Under the pieces are notes generated by a model. The model was not told where the DNA came from. It made no database searches and saw nothing but the letters and a program-made list of their open reading frames with translations. From the NCBI GenBank assembly GCA_002338715.1, contig DDIR01000073.1, forward strand, positions 98,278 through 109,996: a DNA stretch of 11,719 bases, written 5' to 3'. This document shows, one piece after another, positions 1-9,020 of this stretch. This DNA is from Phycisphaerales bacterium UBA1845. GTDB taxonomy: Bacteria > Planctomycetota > Phycisphaerae > UBA1845. Every line of letters starts with the position of its first letter. Position 1 is the stretch's first letter. A program made the position numbers and the translations under genes.

Positions 1-3000
1 GGAGCCAATCCGCGCAACCAAGCCGCCCAGATGAACAAGCAACTCGCCAATATGCAGGCGGCGATGAATAAGCAAATGAAGGAACTGGCAAAGCAGAACG
101 ACGCCGGCGGCGGTGAGAGCGACGGCAAGGATGAGCGTCGCCGCGGAAAAGAAGGTGAGGACGAAGAGGACGAGGATGGCGAAAAGGGGACGACGCCGGG
201 GGGAATCAGCGTGTTCCCGTATCCGGCGCTGAATGCGATCATCATCAAAGCCCCGACCGAGCTTTATCCGGCCATCGAGGAGTTGGTCGCGACGATCGAT
301 CGCAAGGGCGATTCCGACAGCGGTTACAAGTTTTTCAAGATCACCAACCAGCTCGCGTCAGATGTCGAAACGCAGCTCAAGCAGATTTTCGGTTTGGACC
401 AACAACAGCAATCGCGCCGCCCGAACACCCGTCAGCCGCGTGGTCGCAATCAAAACAACAACAATGCAGCCGCGGCGGCTGCGGCTGACCAGATGCGCGA
501 AGCGATGGCCCTTTCAGCCTTGGTTGGGGCTGACGGCGGGATGATCAGTTCGACCGAGACGATCACCATCGCCAGCAACGACGTGACCAACACGATCATG
601 GTTCGGGCCCCGAAGCGCATTCTTGAGGTGGCTGAGGAGATCATCCAGAAGATCGAAGAGCAAGCCCCCGAGCACATCGAGACGAGGGAATATCGATTGG
701 CCCATGCCGATGCCGAATCGGTGGTGACGTTGCTCGATCAACTCTACGATTCCGGAAGCGGTAACCTCAGCGAATATCACCCCGACAACGTCGAAGCGAT
801 TTTCAAAGCCGACGTGGCCAACAACACCGTGTATGTTCGCGCCAAGGTCAGTGCGTTCGAAAAGATTGACGAGGCGATCGCCAAGCTCGACGTCAAGCAG
901 GACATCGGCAACCTGCTGACCATCGACGTTCTCAACGGTGATGCGGAAGCAATCGCCGCGACACTCGAAGCGATCTATGGCGTCGGAAAGGGCAAGGGAC
1001 GTTCCAAGAGCGCCAATGCCCAGATCGAATTCATCGCCGATTCAGCCAGCAGCAAGATCTTCGTCCGCGCTCCCGAAAGTCTCCACGCCGAAATTCAAGG
1101 GCGGGTGGCTGAGATCGATGTGCCGCAGACCGGACTTGATATCAAAGTGTTCAAACTCAAGTACGCCAACGCCCCGCAGGTGCTGAATCAGATGAACACC
1201 ATGGTGAACAAGTTGCTCCAGCAGCTTCGAGCCACCAAGGCGAACATCAAGCTCGATCCGTTCAGTGCGGAAGCCGACCAGCGTTCGAATTCGCTGGTGG
1301 TCATGGGCGGACCGATTACGTTTGCGTTCGTGTCGCGCGTGCTGGCTGAGATCGACGTGGAAGCCGCGGCGCCGATGGAGATTCAGACGAAGGTCATCGC
1401 GCTCAACGATTCGGATTCCCGCGAAATCGCGGCGACGATCAATCGACTCTACGGCGGTCCCCAGCCCGACGGTTTGGATCCGCCCAGAGCCGAGGCGAAC
1501 GTGTCCACGAACACCGTGATCGTTCGAGGGACAGCCGGCCAACTTGATAAGATCGATGCGGAAGTCATCAAGAAGCTCGATGAGTTCGCCAGCGGTCCTT
1601 CCGCACCGGTGAAGAAAATTTATCAGATCAAGGAAGCCCGTGCGTCCAACGTTGCCGACGTCATCAACAGGTCGCTCCGAGGAGGCGGTCGCGGGTCGAA
1701 TAACAACATCAGCGTCGTTCCCGACGATGAACAAAACGTGTTGGTTATTTACTGCACGCAGAAAGATTACGATGAGTTGGTGCCGCTGATCGAGGAACTC
1801 GACAAGAAGCCTGACACGCAGTCCGAAGTCGTCGTTCGGGTGTATCAGATTGAATACGTTGAACCCAACTCAGCCGTCCGGGCGATTCAAGACACGTTCA
1901 AGGTTCCGCGCGGCGCGAAACCTCAGGACGAAGTCAAGGTCAACTATGTTTCGGGGACAAGCAGCCTGGTCGTCAGCGCAACACCAGAGAATCATTTGAA
2001 GGTGGCTGAGCTGATCACCAACGTGGACACCGAATCACCGGTGCAGCGCACCACCCACGTCATCGGGCTTAAAGACGCCAACGCCGAAGAACTCGCAGGC
2101 AAATTGTCTCAGATCATGGAGCGAACGCGTCGCCGTCGCCGCGACGATCAGGGGTTTGCGATCGTGGCTGATCCGGGAACGAACTCGCTTCTGGTCTTTG
2201 CCAACGAGTCCGAATTGGCGGACATCAAGGGATTGATCGAAACGCTCGACGTTCCGCAGCAGTTTGAACAGCAGGTCAAGTCGTTCAACCTCGAGTTTGC
2301 CGACGCGGGTTCGACGACGCAGGCGCTGACGCAATTGTTCGGTCAGGGGCGATCCAATCGTCGGGCCAGTCCTCGCGATCAGATCAAAGTCGTCCCCGCA
2401 TGGGGATCGAATGCGGTGGTGGTCGCTGGTTCTCCGCAGCACATCCAGGAGATCGAAGCATTCCTGAAGGATTATGATCAAAAAGGCACCGGGTCGCGCG
2501 ACGTCAAGGTTGTGCAAATCAAATATGCCAACGCCAGCGAGGTGGCGCGGGCACTTCAGGACATCTTCGTCAATCGCGGCCGCAACGTTCGCGGTCAGGA
2601 AACGATCAGCGTCACCGCGCCTTCCGGTTCGGATGCGATTCTGATCAAAGCCAGCGATGACGAGTTTGCGGAAATCACAAAAGTGATCGAGCAGCTTGAT
2701 GTGCTGCCGGATGACACCGATCGTTCGGTGCGCACGTTCACGCTTGAATACACCAATGCCGACGAGATGCAGACGATTATCGAAGACTACCTGCGCAAGC
2801 CGGGCAACGGCGGTGGTCGTCGCGGCCGCGGGGGTGGCGAAGAACTGCTTGGCAACATTCGTGTCAGCATCGTGAGTTCAAACAATTCGCTGGTGGTGAC
2901 GGGTGATGAAGACGGTTTGGCGCGGGTGGCATCGTTGATTGAAAAGATCGACGTCGAAACCGAAGCCGAGTCGGGCCCGCAGATCATCAAGCTCGAACGG

Positions 3001-3618
3001 GCGATCGCCAGCGAAGTCGAACCGACGCTGTCGCAGATTTTTGTCGAGGGCGCCAACCGCAACAGCGGGCGAAATCGGAATCGCGGCGGCGGTTCAACGA
3101 TGACGCCGGTGATCGTCGCCAACGACGTGACCAACTCGCTGATCGTGCGGGCCAACCCGGGCGACTTTGCCCAGATTGAACGTCTCGCGCACGAACTCGA
3201 CTCGGAAGAAGCCGAGGGCGAACGCGTCAAGTTGATCCAGCTTTCGTCGGCGTTTCGGGCGGATGACATCGCTTCAACCCTCGAGGCAACACTGGCAGCG
3301 GCGATGCAGCCGCGTGGTCAGGCTGGTGGTGGCAGTCGTCGGGGTGGACGCGGTGGACGAAACAGCGGGAGTTTGTCGGTTGAACCGATCTCGTCGAGCA
3401 ACTCGCTGCTGATCGCGGGTGACCCCAAGGAATTGGAGTTGGCTGAGGTGATCGTTGCTCAGATTCAGCAGCAGGGGCCGGCTGGCGGAAGGAAGACGTT
3501 GATTCTGACACCGGACAAAATGGATCCTGAAGATTTTAAGCGTGTCATTGAAGGCATGATCGAGCAGAATAACTCACAAGGTTCAAGGCGTTCGTCGCGG
3601 CGTGGGCGGCGGCGGTAA
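1..3618 (+). CDS. Poreless tandem secretin N-module protein, 5' partial
   Basis: The reading frame is open from base 1 to TAA at 3616-3618 (1205 residues visible). There is no stop before the first ATG at 31, so the true start probably lies upstream. Visible residues 1-68 are a charged, partly coiled-coil-like linker. Residues 69-100 are the second half of a module. Complete modules of 72-117 residues then start near 109, 226, 303, 379, 459, 537, 610, 682, 757, 833, 907, 990 and 1073. Each follows one plan: a strand (YRLAHADAE type), a helix, a variable loop, the strand motif D-x-x-(T/S)-N-(S/T)-(L/I)-x-V, and a second helix ending in LD. This is the secretin N / NolW-like fold known from GspD and PilQ. 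A half module starts at 1165 and the protein ends GSRRSSRRGRRR. No secretin core (VPxLGD, GGLI) is present. Loops carry Asn/Ala, Arg/Gly and RGG-like inserts. It is probably periplasmic, as a scaffold or partner of the downstream secretin. The fold is well supported; the role is inferred. Confidence 0.85.
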   Translation, partial: GANPRNQAAQMNKQLANMQAAMNKQMKELAKQNDAGGGESDGKDERRRGKEGEDEEDEDGEKGTTPGGISVFPYPALNAIIIKAPTELYPAIEELVATIDRKGDSDSGYKFFKITNQLASDVETQLKQIFGLDQQQQSRRPNTRQPRGRNQNNNNAAAAAAADQMREAMALSALVGADGGMISSTETITIASNDVTNTIMVRAPKRILEVAEEIIQKIEEQAPEHIETREYRLAHADAESVVTLLDQLYDSGSGNLSEYHPDNVEAIFKADVANNTVYVRAKVSAFEKIDEAIAKLDVKQDIGNLLTIDVLNGDAEAIAATLEAIYGVGKGKGRSKSANAQIEFIADSASSKIFVRAPESLHAEIQGRVAEIDVPQTGLDIKVFKLKYANAPQVLNQMNTMVNKLLQQLRATKANIKLDPFSAEADQRSNSLVVMGGPITFAFVSRVLAEIDVEAAAPMEIQTKVIALNDSDSREIAATINRLYGGPQPDGLDPPRAEANVSTNTVIVRGTAGQLDKIDAEVIKKLDEFASGPSAPVKKIYQIKEARASNVADVINRSLRGGGRGSNNNISVVPDDEQNVLVIYCTQKDYDELVPLIEELDKKPDTQSEVVVRVYQIEYVEPNSAVRAIQDTFKVPRGAKPQDEVKVNYVSGTSSLVVSATPENHLKVAELITNVDTESPVQRTTHVIGLKDANAEELAGKLSQIMERTRRRRRDDQGFAIVADPGTNSLLVFANESELADIKGLIETLDVPQQFEQQVKSFNLEFADAGSTTQALTQLFGQGRSNRRASPRDQIKVVPAWGSNAVVVAGSPQHIQEIEAFLKDYDQKGTGSRDVKVVQIKYANASEVARALQDIFVNRGRNVRGQETISVTAPSGSDAILIKASDDEFAEITKVIEQLDVLPDDTDRSVRTFTLEYTNADEMQTIIEDYLRKPGNGGGRRGRGGGEELLGNIRVSIVSSNNSLVVTGDEDGLARVASLIEKIDVETEAESGPQIIKLERAIASEVEPTLSQIFVEGANRNSGRNRNRGGGSTMTPVIVANDVTNSLIVRANPGDFAQIERLAHELDSEEAEGERVKLIQLSSAFRADDIASTLEATLAAAMQPRGQAGGGSRRGGRGGRNSGSLSVEPISSSNSLLIAGDPKELELAEVIVAQIQQQGPAGGRKTLILTPDKMDPEDFKRVIEGMIEQNNSQGSRRSSRRGRRR

Positions 3619-3787
3619 GTTTTTGCCAGATATTCGGATAACTGTCGCGCGCCCGCGAGGGACTTCGGTTGTAATGCAACCTGAGTCTGCGACGATGGTT
3701 TGAAATCACAAGTCAACACCGGATGTGACTTGGCGACATGGAGGTTGCCGAAGCGCGTGCGGTGCGGATTCATAAAGGGTTGAAACG

Positions 3788-6700
3788 ATGTTGAAGCGAT
3801 CGATATTGGGATGGGTCCTGGCTGGTGCGGTGCTGTTGCCGCAACCGTTGTTCGCCCAAAGGGCAGACGACGATGCCGACGGCAGACGCCAACCGGCTGG
3901 ACGACGCAATGCCGGCGACAACAGGGCTGAAGACAACAGGGCTGATGCCGACGGTGTACGCGACAACAACAGCAATGCCGACGGAGGCAGCGAGCGCGCA
4001 TCGAAAGAGCCCATGGATCTCAATCTCAGCGGCGCGGAGATCAAAGTTGAGGTTGTCGGCGACAACGTCGTTATCTACGGGCTTGAAGACGACCTGGATA
4101 TTGTCGAAGAGTTGATGAATCGACTCGACGGCGAATATCAGCCGCAGGGTTATCGCGTTCTCAAGTTGCAAAGCAAGAACGCGCAGAACATCGCCAGCGT
4201 CGTACAGCAAGCCGCAACAAAACTGCGTGGTCCATCGCCACGTCCCGATGAAGAAATCGCGGTTCAAACCATCGCGAACAACATCCTGCTGGTGACCGGT
4301 CCGGAATCATCCCTCGATCAAATTGAAACGTTGGTCAAGTTGCTGGATGAGCAGGATTCCGGTCTGCCCGACTTTGATTCGGAAACGTACGAACTCAAGC
4401 ATATCAAGGCAATTGAAGCCGCTCCGAAGTTGGAGGAACTGGTCAATGCCTTGCGTCAGAAGCAAGGCGAGGACCCGGCCAGCAAAATCACGATCACACC
4501 ATTGGACGCGAGCAATTCGCTGTTTGTGATCGCGCCGAAGACGGAGCATGAAAAGATTCGCGAGTTGATCAACCGTCTCGACGTCGAACCGATGAAGGGG
4601 TTTGGCGATTTGACGCTGGTCCACTTCCCGCTGCTCAACAGCAAAGCCACGGGCATGGTCGATGTGCTCGATAGTTTGCTCAAGACGGCTGACACGTCCG
4701 ACGCGGTGAAAGAGACGATTCGTCGCCTGCGGATGATCAAAGCCTCTCCCGACGGCACGCAGGTCGAATTGCCGGTGCTCGATCTCGAACGCCAGATCAA
4801 ACTGATCGCCGACGAAGAGTCGCAGGCGATCATCTGCGCGACGGCTGAGGAAAACATCGAACCGCTGGGTGAACTCATCCGGCTGCTCGACAGCGTTCCG
4901 CTGGCTGAAGAGCAGAACCTCCGCGTGTATCCACTCGCCCATGCTGATGCAGCCGGGGTGAAGGAACTGCTCGACGAAATGTTTGATGCGGGCAAGGACC
5001 TTCCCAAACCGGCGCCGGGCAGCGAGACGACCGAAGCCGTCCCGACCAATGCCATTGGCCGATCGCTGGTTTACAACGTTGCGATTTCAGCCGACGCCCG
5101 CACGAACACGCTGGTGGTTGCCGGCCGCACTGAACAGCTTGTGCTTGTGGATGGTTTGATTCAGAAGCTCGACGTGCCCATGTCGGAGATCAAGTACCCG
5201 ATCCGCCTCATCACGATGACGAACACCGACGCGACGCGCATCGGCAAGATCGTCGAGGACCTGTGGGAGAAGCGTATCGAGAACATGGAGAAGCTCGAGC
5301 TCGGCGAGTCGGCGCTGGCGAAGGAAAAGATTTTCCTGTCGACCGACATCCGCTCGAATTCGCTGATCCTTTCGGCAACTGCCGAGAATTTTGAAGAGAT
5401 CAAGAAGATCGTCGAAACACTCGACGGCGCGCCCGAGCGCTTCAGCGATCAGATTCGCATCATCAACTGCACGGTCGCGTCAGCCGGCGATTTGAAAAGT
5501 AAAATCGACGAGTTATGGCAACGAAAAGCCGAGCTTCGCGGGGAGGCTGACATCCCGCAGGACTCGCCGGTGGTCGTCGCCGACCAGCGCAGTAACGCAC
5601 TGGTGATCGCGTCGGGTCCCGATGACTTCGAAGAAATCAAGCGCTTGGTCGAGCAGTTGGAATCTCAGCCGCTCGCACCCATCGCCGAGATTCGCACGAT
5701 CGAGCTGGCCAACAACGACGCGACGCAAATCGGCGACATGCTCAAGGAACTGTTCGAAGAGCGCCTGCAGCAGCGATTGGCTGAGGGGCAGAATGAAAAC
5801 CCGTCGGATCGCGTGGCGATTGTCACGGAACCGGTGACGAACACGATTTTGGTGGCGTCGTCGAAGGACAACTTCGATGAGATGGAGCGGCTGATCAAGG
5901 CGCTCGACGTCGAACTCGATCCGGAAGGCGTGATCCGCGTATTTCCGCTCGAAAACGCGCAAGCCGAGAACGTGTCGGAAAAGATCAACGAATTGTTTGA
6001 AGAAGGTTTGTACCTCGGCGCGGTGGGGGCGGAGAACGACATCATCGAGCAGCGTCAGAAGGTGTCGCTGGTGGCCGACTCGCGTTCCAACGCGGTGATC
6101 GCCAGTGCGTCGAAGACCAACCTGAGCATCATCGAAAAGCTCATCTCGCAGATGGACACCGATCGTGCCCCGCTGGTCAATGCCGACACGCGCATCTTCC
6201 AACTCAAGAACGCCGACCCCGTCAAGGTCGGCAGCATGATGGACACGCTCTTTGAAGGGATGGAAGCGAATTCCGACGGCGATTTCAAAGCGCCGACGAT
6301 CGTACCCGACGCGATGAGCAACACGCTGATCATGACCGGGTCGCGCGACGCGATCAAACGCTCGACCGAAATGCTCGAATCGCTCGACGTGCCCGTGTCG
6401 GCGAAGTCGGCGATCAAGGTTTATCCGTTGCACGAAGCGTCAGCCGTCAAGCTCACCAGCAAGATTGAAAACATCTTTGAAGGGCGCCAGGAAGGTGCCG
6501 ATGGCGAACGCACGCCCGTGTTTGTGATGGCCGACGAAGCCACCAACAGCATCGTGTGCAGCGCTTCGCCCGAAGATCACAGCACGCTTGAGCATCTGCT
6601 CTCTTTGCTCGACGTTCGCTCATCCATCAGCCGACAGGTGCAGGTCTTCCCGCTAAGGCAGGCCAAAGCTGAACCGACGGCAACGTCGCTGGAAGCGCTG

Positions 6701-9013
6701 TTTGAATCGCAGGGGCAAGACAACCAAGGACGGGCTGACGTGATTGCCATCGAACCCGACCCGCGGACAAATTCGCTGGTCGTGTGGGCGTCGAGTTCGG
6801 AAATGGACAACATCGCCGACGTCATCAAGAAGATGGACACGTCCGTGCCCGGTCCCGAAATGATGCTTCGCGTCATTACGTTGAAGCGGGCCTATGCGAC
6901 CGAGTTGGCGGAGGTGTTGGCCAACACGATTTATGGCGGTGAACAGTCGGGTGGTCGTGGCGACGATGAAAAAGCGGTCATTTTGAAGTTCGTGGATACG
7001 CTGCCCGACGGTCAGAAGAAACTGCGCACGCTGATGCGACAGGATATCACCATTGAACCGGACGAACGGACGAATTCGCTGTTTGTTCTCGCACCAGCGG
7101 CCAGCATGGACATGCTCGAAAGCATGATCCAGTCGATCGATCGCATTGATCCGATCCTTAGCGAAATCCGGATGTTCCCGCTGGCCAATGCCGACGCCGA
7201 GGAAGTCGTGGATGTCTTGACGACATTGTTCGAACAAGACACTTCAAACGAAGGTCCGGAGACCCGCCTGGAAGTCGGTGGAGCCGCGACGACGGCTTCG
7301 ACTGCTGGAACGGACGCACGGTCGCCCGGTCAGCGATTGAAGTTTACGGCCAACCGTCGCACGAACTCGGTTATCGCTGCCGGTGCGGAAGCCGACTTGA
7401 ACATGGTCGAAGATCTGATTCGTCAGCTGGACGGTCAGGATGTCGACGAACGCATTCGCCACGTCTACGAAGCCAAGTATGTGCCCGCGACGGATATCGT
7501 CACTGCCCTGAAGGAATACTTCGACGCGGAGAACGAACTGCTGGGTGATCTCGATGACGAGACGGCTGTCCTGCGTCGCGCCGAGCGTCATGTGACGGTC
7601 GTTGCGGATGAAGACAGCAACACGGTGCTGCTCGGTGTGAGCCCGCGTTACTATCAGCGGACCATGGAAATGTTGTATTCAGTCGATAGGCCTCCTCCCC
7701 AGGTGGTCATCGAAGTGTTGATCGCGGAAGTCGCGCTCGACGACTCGCTCGAGTTCGGTATGGAGTTCGCCCTTCAGGATCTCTCGTTCAGCAAGAACGC
7801 GACGGTCGACGCCAATGGTATCGTCAAAGGCCGCAACTTTGACTTTGTCGGTGGAACGGATGTCGGCGCGGGCGGTGCGAGCGGTTCGTTTGGCGGATTT
7901 ACATTCGCGATCACAGGGGCGGACTTCAACTTCCTGCTTCGTGCATTGCAGTCCGACGGCAGCCTGGAAGTGCTCAGCGCGCCGACGATCGTTGTCTCGA
8001 ACAATCAGGAAGGCAACATCACCATCGGTGACCAGGTGCCGTTCCTGCGTGGTTCGCAGGTGACTGATAACGGCCAGGTCAATTCGCAGGTCGATTACGA
8101 AGACGTCGGTATCATTGTGGACGTGACCCCGCACATCAATCCGGACGGTTACGTCAACATGGAAATCCATCCGGAGATTTCGTCGCTGAACTCAGGCAGC
8201 AATGTGCAGATTTCAGAGGGTCTCAGCGCACCGACCTTTACGAACCGCTCGGCTGAGACGACCGTCACCGTCAAAGATGGCGAGACGATCGTCATCGGCG
8301 GTCTGATCCAGACGCAGGAAGACGAGCGCGAAACGAAAGTGCCGGTGCTCGGCGATCTGCCGGGGGTTGGCAATCTTTTCCGCGCGACCACGAGTCAGCG
8401 TCGCCGGACGGAGCTGCTGATTCTCCTGACGGTCAACGTGGTGCGTAATGAACTGGATGCAGCCGAGCAGTCGCGACGTCTTCGCGATCAGAGCGGGTTT
8501 ATGCCCAAGCGCATCACCCGCAACAAGCTGATGCAGGGCCTGCGCATTCTGCCCGATGACGAAACGCTTCAGGATGTCCCGCCGTATCGCGAGATTGAGT
8601 CGCCCGATACGTTGCAGCCGCTCGATCCGCCGATGCAGCCGATCAGTCAGCCGCGTCCCAATACCTACGGTCCGACGCGTCCGATGAAACCGAAAGACAT
8701 CAATCAGAAGACGGCGGCTGGTGTCTATGGACCACCGCGTCCCGGGATGACGGCATCGATGGTGTCACGCCCGGCGACGTACATGCCGGTGACTTCGGTC
8801 GAGTCGGTTCAGCACACGGGTTATCAGCATTCGGTGAGTGCACATCAATCGGTAAATGCTCAGCCCGTCGCCCCCGCAATGCAGGCGATGACGCCTGTTC
8901 CGGCCGCTCGTCAGGCGTCAGTTGCGCCGCGTCCGCAGCCAACGGCGATGCCAGCCGCCAACCGTTCAAATTCAAATGAACCGCTCGTTCTGGAAATGGT
9001 GGAGGTGCAGTAG
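3788..9013 (+). CDS. Giant secretin with 14 tandem N modules (GspD/PilQ superfamily)
   Basis: A 1741-residue outer-membrane secretin; T2SS GspD is usually about 650-700. The ATG at 3788 has AAAGGG at 3774-3779 and gives a signal peptide (MLKRS, hydrophobic core, LFA|Q, cleavage after 23). Residues 24-75 are an Asp/Arg/Asn-rich linker. Residues 76-119 are the second half of an N module. Complete modules start near 120, 198, 273, 377, 470, 554, 633, 713, 799, 873, 949, 1024, 1125 and 1221, most with a TN(S/T)L-type strand. The secretin core spans about 1306-1552: VVIEVLIAEV, the gate motif VPFLRG (1417), GGLI (1504), VPVLGDLPGVGNLF (1518) and a final LLILLTVNVV strand. The last 189 residues are Pro/Gln-rich with two YGPxRP motifs (1627, 1647) and may serve for pilotin or surface contacts. 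Secretins form multimeric rings whose N modules stack in the periplasm. The family assignment is firm; the cargo (export, uptake or pilus) is unknown. Confidence 0.95.
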   Translation: MLKRSILGWVLAGAVLLPQPLFAQRADDDADGRRQPAGRRNAGDNRAEDNRADADGVRDNNSNADGGSERASKEPMDLNLSGAEIKVEVVGDNVVIYGLEDDLDIVEELMNRLDGEYQPQGYRVLKLQSKNAQNIASVVQQAATKLRGPSPRPDEEIAVQTIANNILLVTGPESSLDQIETLVKLLDEQDSGLPDFDSETYELKHIKAIEAAPKLEELVNALRQKQGEDPASKITITPLDASNSLFVIAPKTEHEKIRELINRLDVEPMKGFGDLTLVHFPLLNSKATGMVDVLDSLLKTADTSDAVKETIRRLRMIKASPDGTQVELPVLDLERQIKLIADEESQAIICATAEENIEPLGELIRLLDSVPLAEEQNLRVYPLAHADAAGVKELLDEMFDAGKDLPKPAPGSETTEAVPTNAIGRSLVYNVAISADARTNTLVVAGRTEQLVLVDGLIQKLDVPMSEIKYPIRLITMTNTDATRIGKIVEDLWEKRIENMEKLELGESALAKEKIFLSTDIRSNSLILSATAENFEEIKKIVETLDGAPERFSDQIRIINCTVASAGDLKSKIDELWQRKAELRGEADIPQDSPVVVADQRSNALVIASGPDDFEEIKRLVEQLESQPLAPIAEIRTIELANNDATQIGDMLKELFEERLQQRLAEGQNENPSDRVAIVTEPVTNTILVASSKDNFDEMERLIKALDVELDPEGVIRVFPLENAQAENVSEKINELFEEGLYLGAVGAENDIIEQRQKVSLVADSRSNAVIASASKTNLSIIEKLISQMDTDRAPLVNADTRIFQLKNADPVKVGSMMDTLFEGMEANSDGDFKAPTIVPDAMSNTLIMTGSRDAIKRSTEMLESLDVPVSAKSAIKVYPLHEASAVKLTSKIENIFEGRQEGADGERTPVFVMADEATNSIVCSASPEDHSTLEHLLSLLDVRSSISRQVQVFPLRQAKAEPTATSLEALFESQGQDNQGRADVIAIEPDPRTNSLVVWASSSEMDNIADVIKKMDTSVPGPEMMLRVITLKRAYATELAEVLANTIYGGEQSGGRGDDEKAVILKFVDTLPDGQKKLRTLMRQDITIEPDERTNSLFVLAPAASMDMLESMIQSIDRIDPILSEIRMFPLANADAEEVVDVLTTLFEQDTSNEGPETRLEVGGAATTASTAGTDARSPGQRLKFTANRRTNSVIAAGAEADLNMVEDLIRQLDGQDVDERIRHVYEAKYVPATDIVTALKEYFDAENELLGDLDDETAVLRRAERHVTVVADEDSNTVLLGVSPRYYQRTMEMLYSVDRPPPQVVIEVLIAEVALDDSLEFGMEFALQDLSFSKNATVDANGIVKGRNFDFVGGTDVGAGGASGSFGGFTFAITGADFNFLLRALQSDGSLEVLSAPTIVVSNNQEGNITIGDQVPFLRGSQVTDNGQVNSQVDYEDVGIIVDVTPHINPDGYVNMEIHPEISSLNSGSNVQISEGLSAPTFTNRSAETTVTVKDGETIVIGGLIQTQEDERETKVPVLGDLPGVGNLFRATTSQRRRTELLILLTVNVVRNELDAAEQSRRLRDQSGFMPKRITRNKLMQGLRILPDDETLQDVPPYREIESPDTLQPLDPPMQPISQPRPNTYGPTRPMKPKDINQKTAAGVYGPPRPGMTASMVSRPATYMPVTSVESVQHTGYQHSVSAHQSVNAQPVAPAMQAMTPVPAARQASVAPRPQPTAMPAANRSNSNEPLVLEMVEVQ
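9001..9007 (+). promoter_or_regulatory. Shine-Dalgarno inside the end of the secretin gene
   Basis: GGAGGTG lies in the last codons of the secretin gene. GGAGG is 9 bases before TTG 9015 and 15 bases before ATG 9021, both in frame with the downstream lipoprotein. This supports a start just after the secretin stop (9011-9013) rather than the in-frame ATGs at 8922 or 8976. It also suggests translational coupling of the two genes. Confidence 0.55.
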
Positions 9014-9020
9014 TTTGTCC

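Noticed and set aside
3667..3681. Small hairpin GGTTGTAATGCAACC between the two repeat genes, considered as a terminator
   Set aside because: The stem is only 5-6 bases and no T-run follows, so there is no basis to split the genes into separate transcripts here.
3619..3787. Promoter for the secretin gene in the 169-base gap
   Set aside because: TTGAAA at 3700 and TTGCCA at 3623 have no acceptable -10 element at 16-18 bases. Separate transcription remains possible but I cannot point to a site.
5513..6433. Long open minus-strand frame (306 codons) and other long antisense frames such as 1042-1734
   Set aside because: They lie wholly inside the repeat genes, are rich in Arg, His and Asp as expected from antisense reading of high-GC codons, and show no domain. 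They are shadows of the plus-strand genes.
31..8443. CRISPR array or DNA-level tandem repeats in the large genes
   Set aside because: The periodicity is at the protein fold level; neighbouring modules share few runs of identical bases, so these are old diverged repeats.
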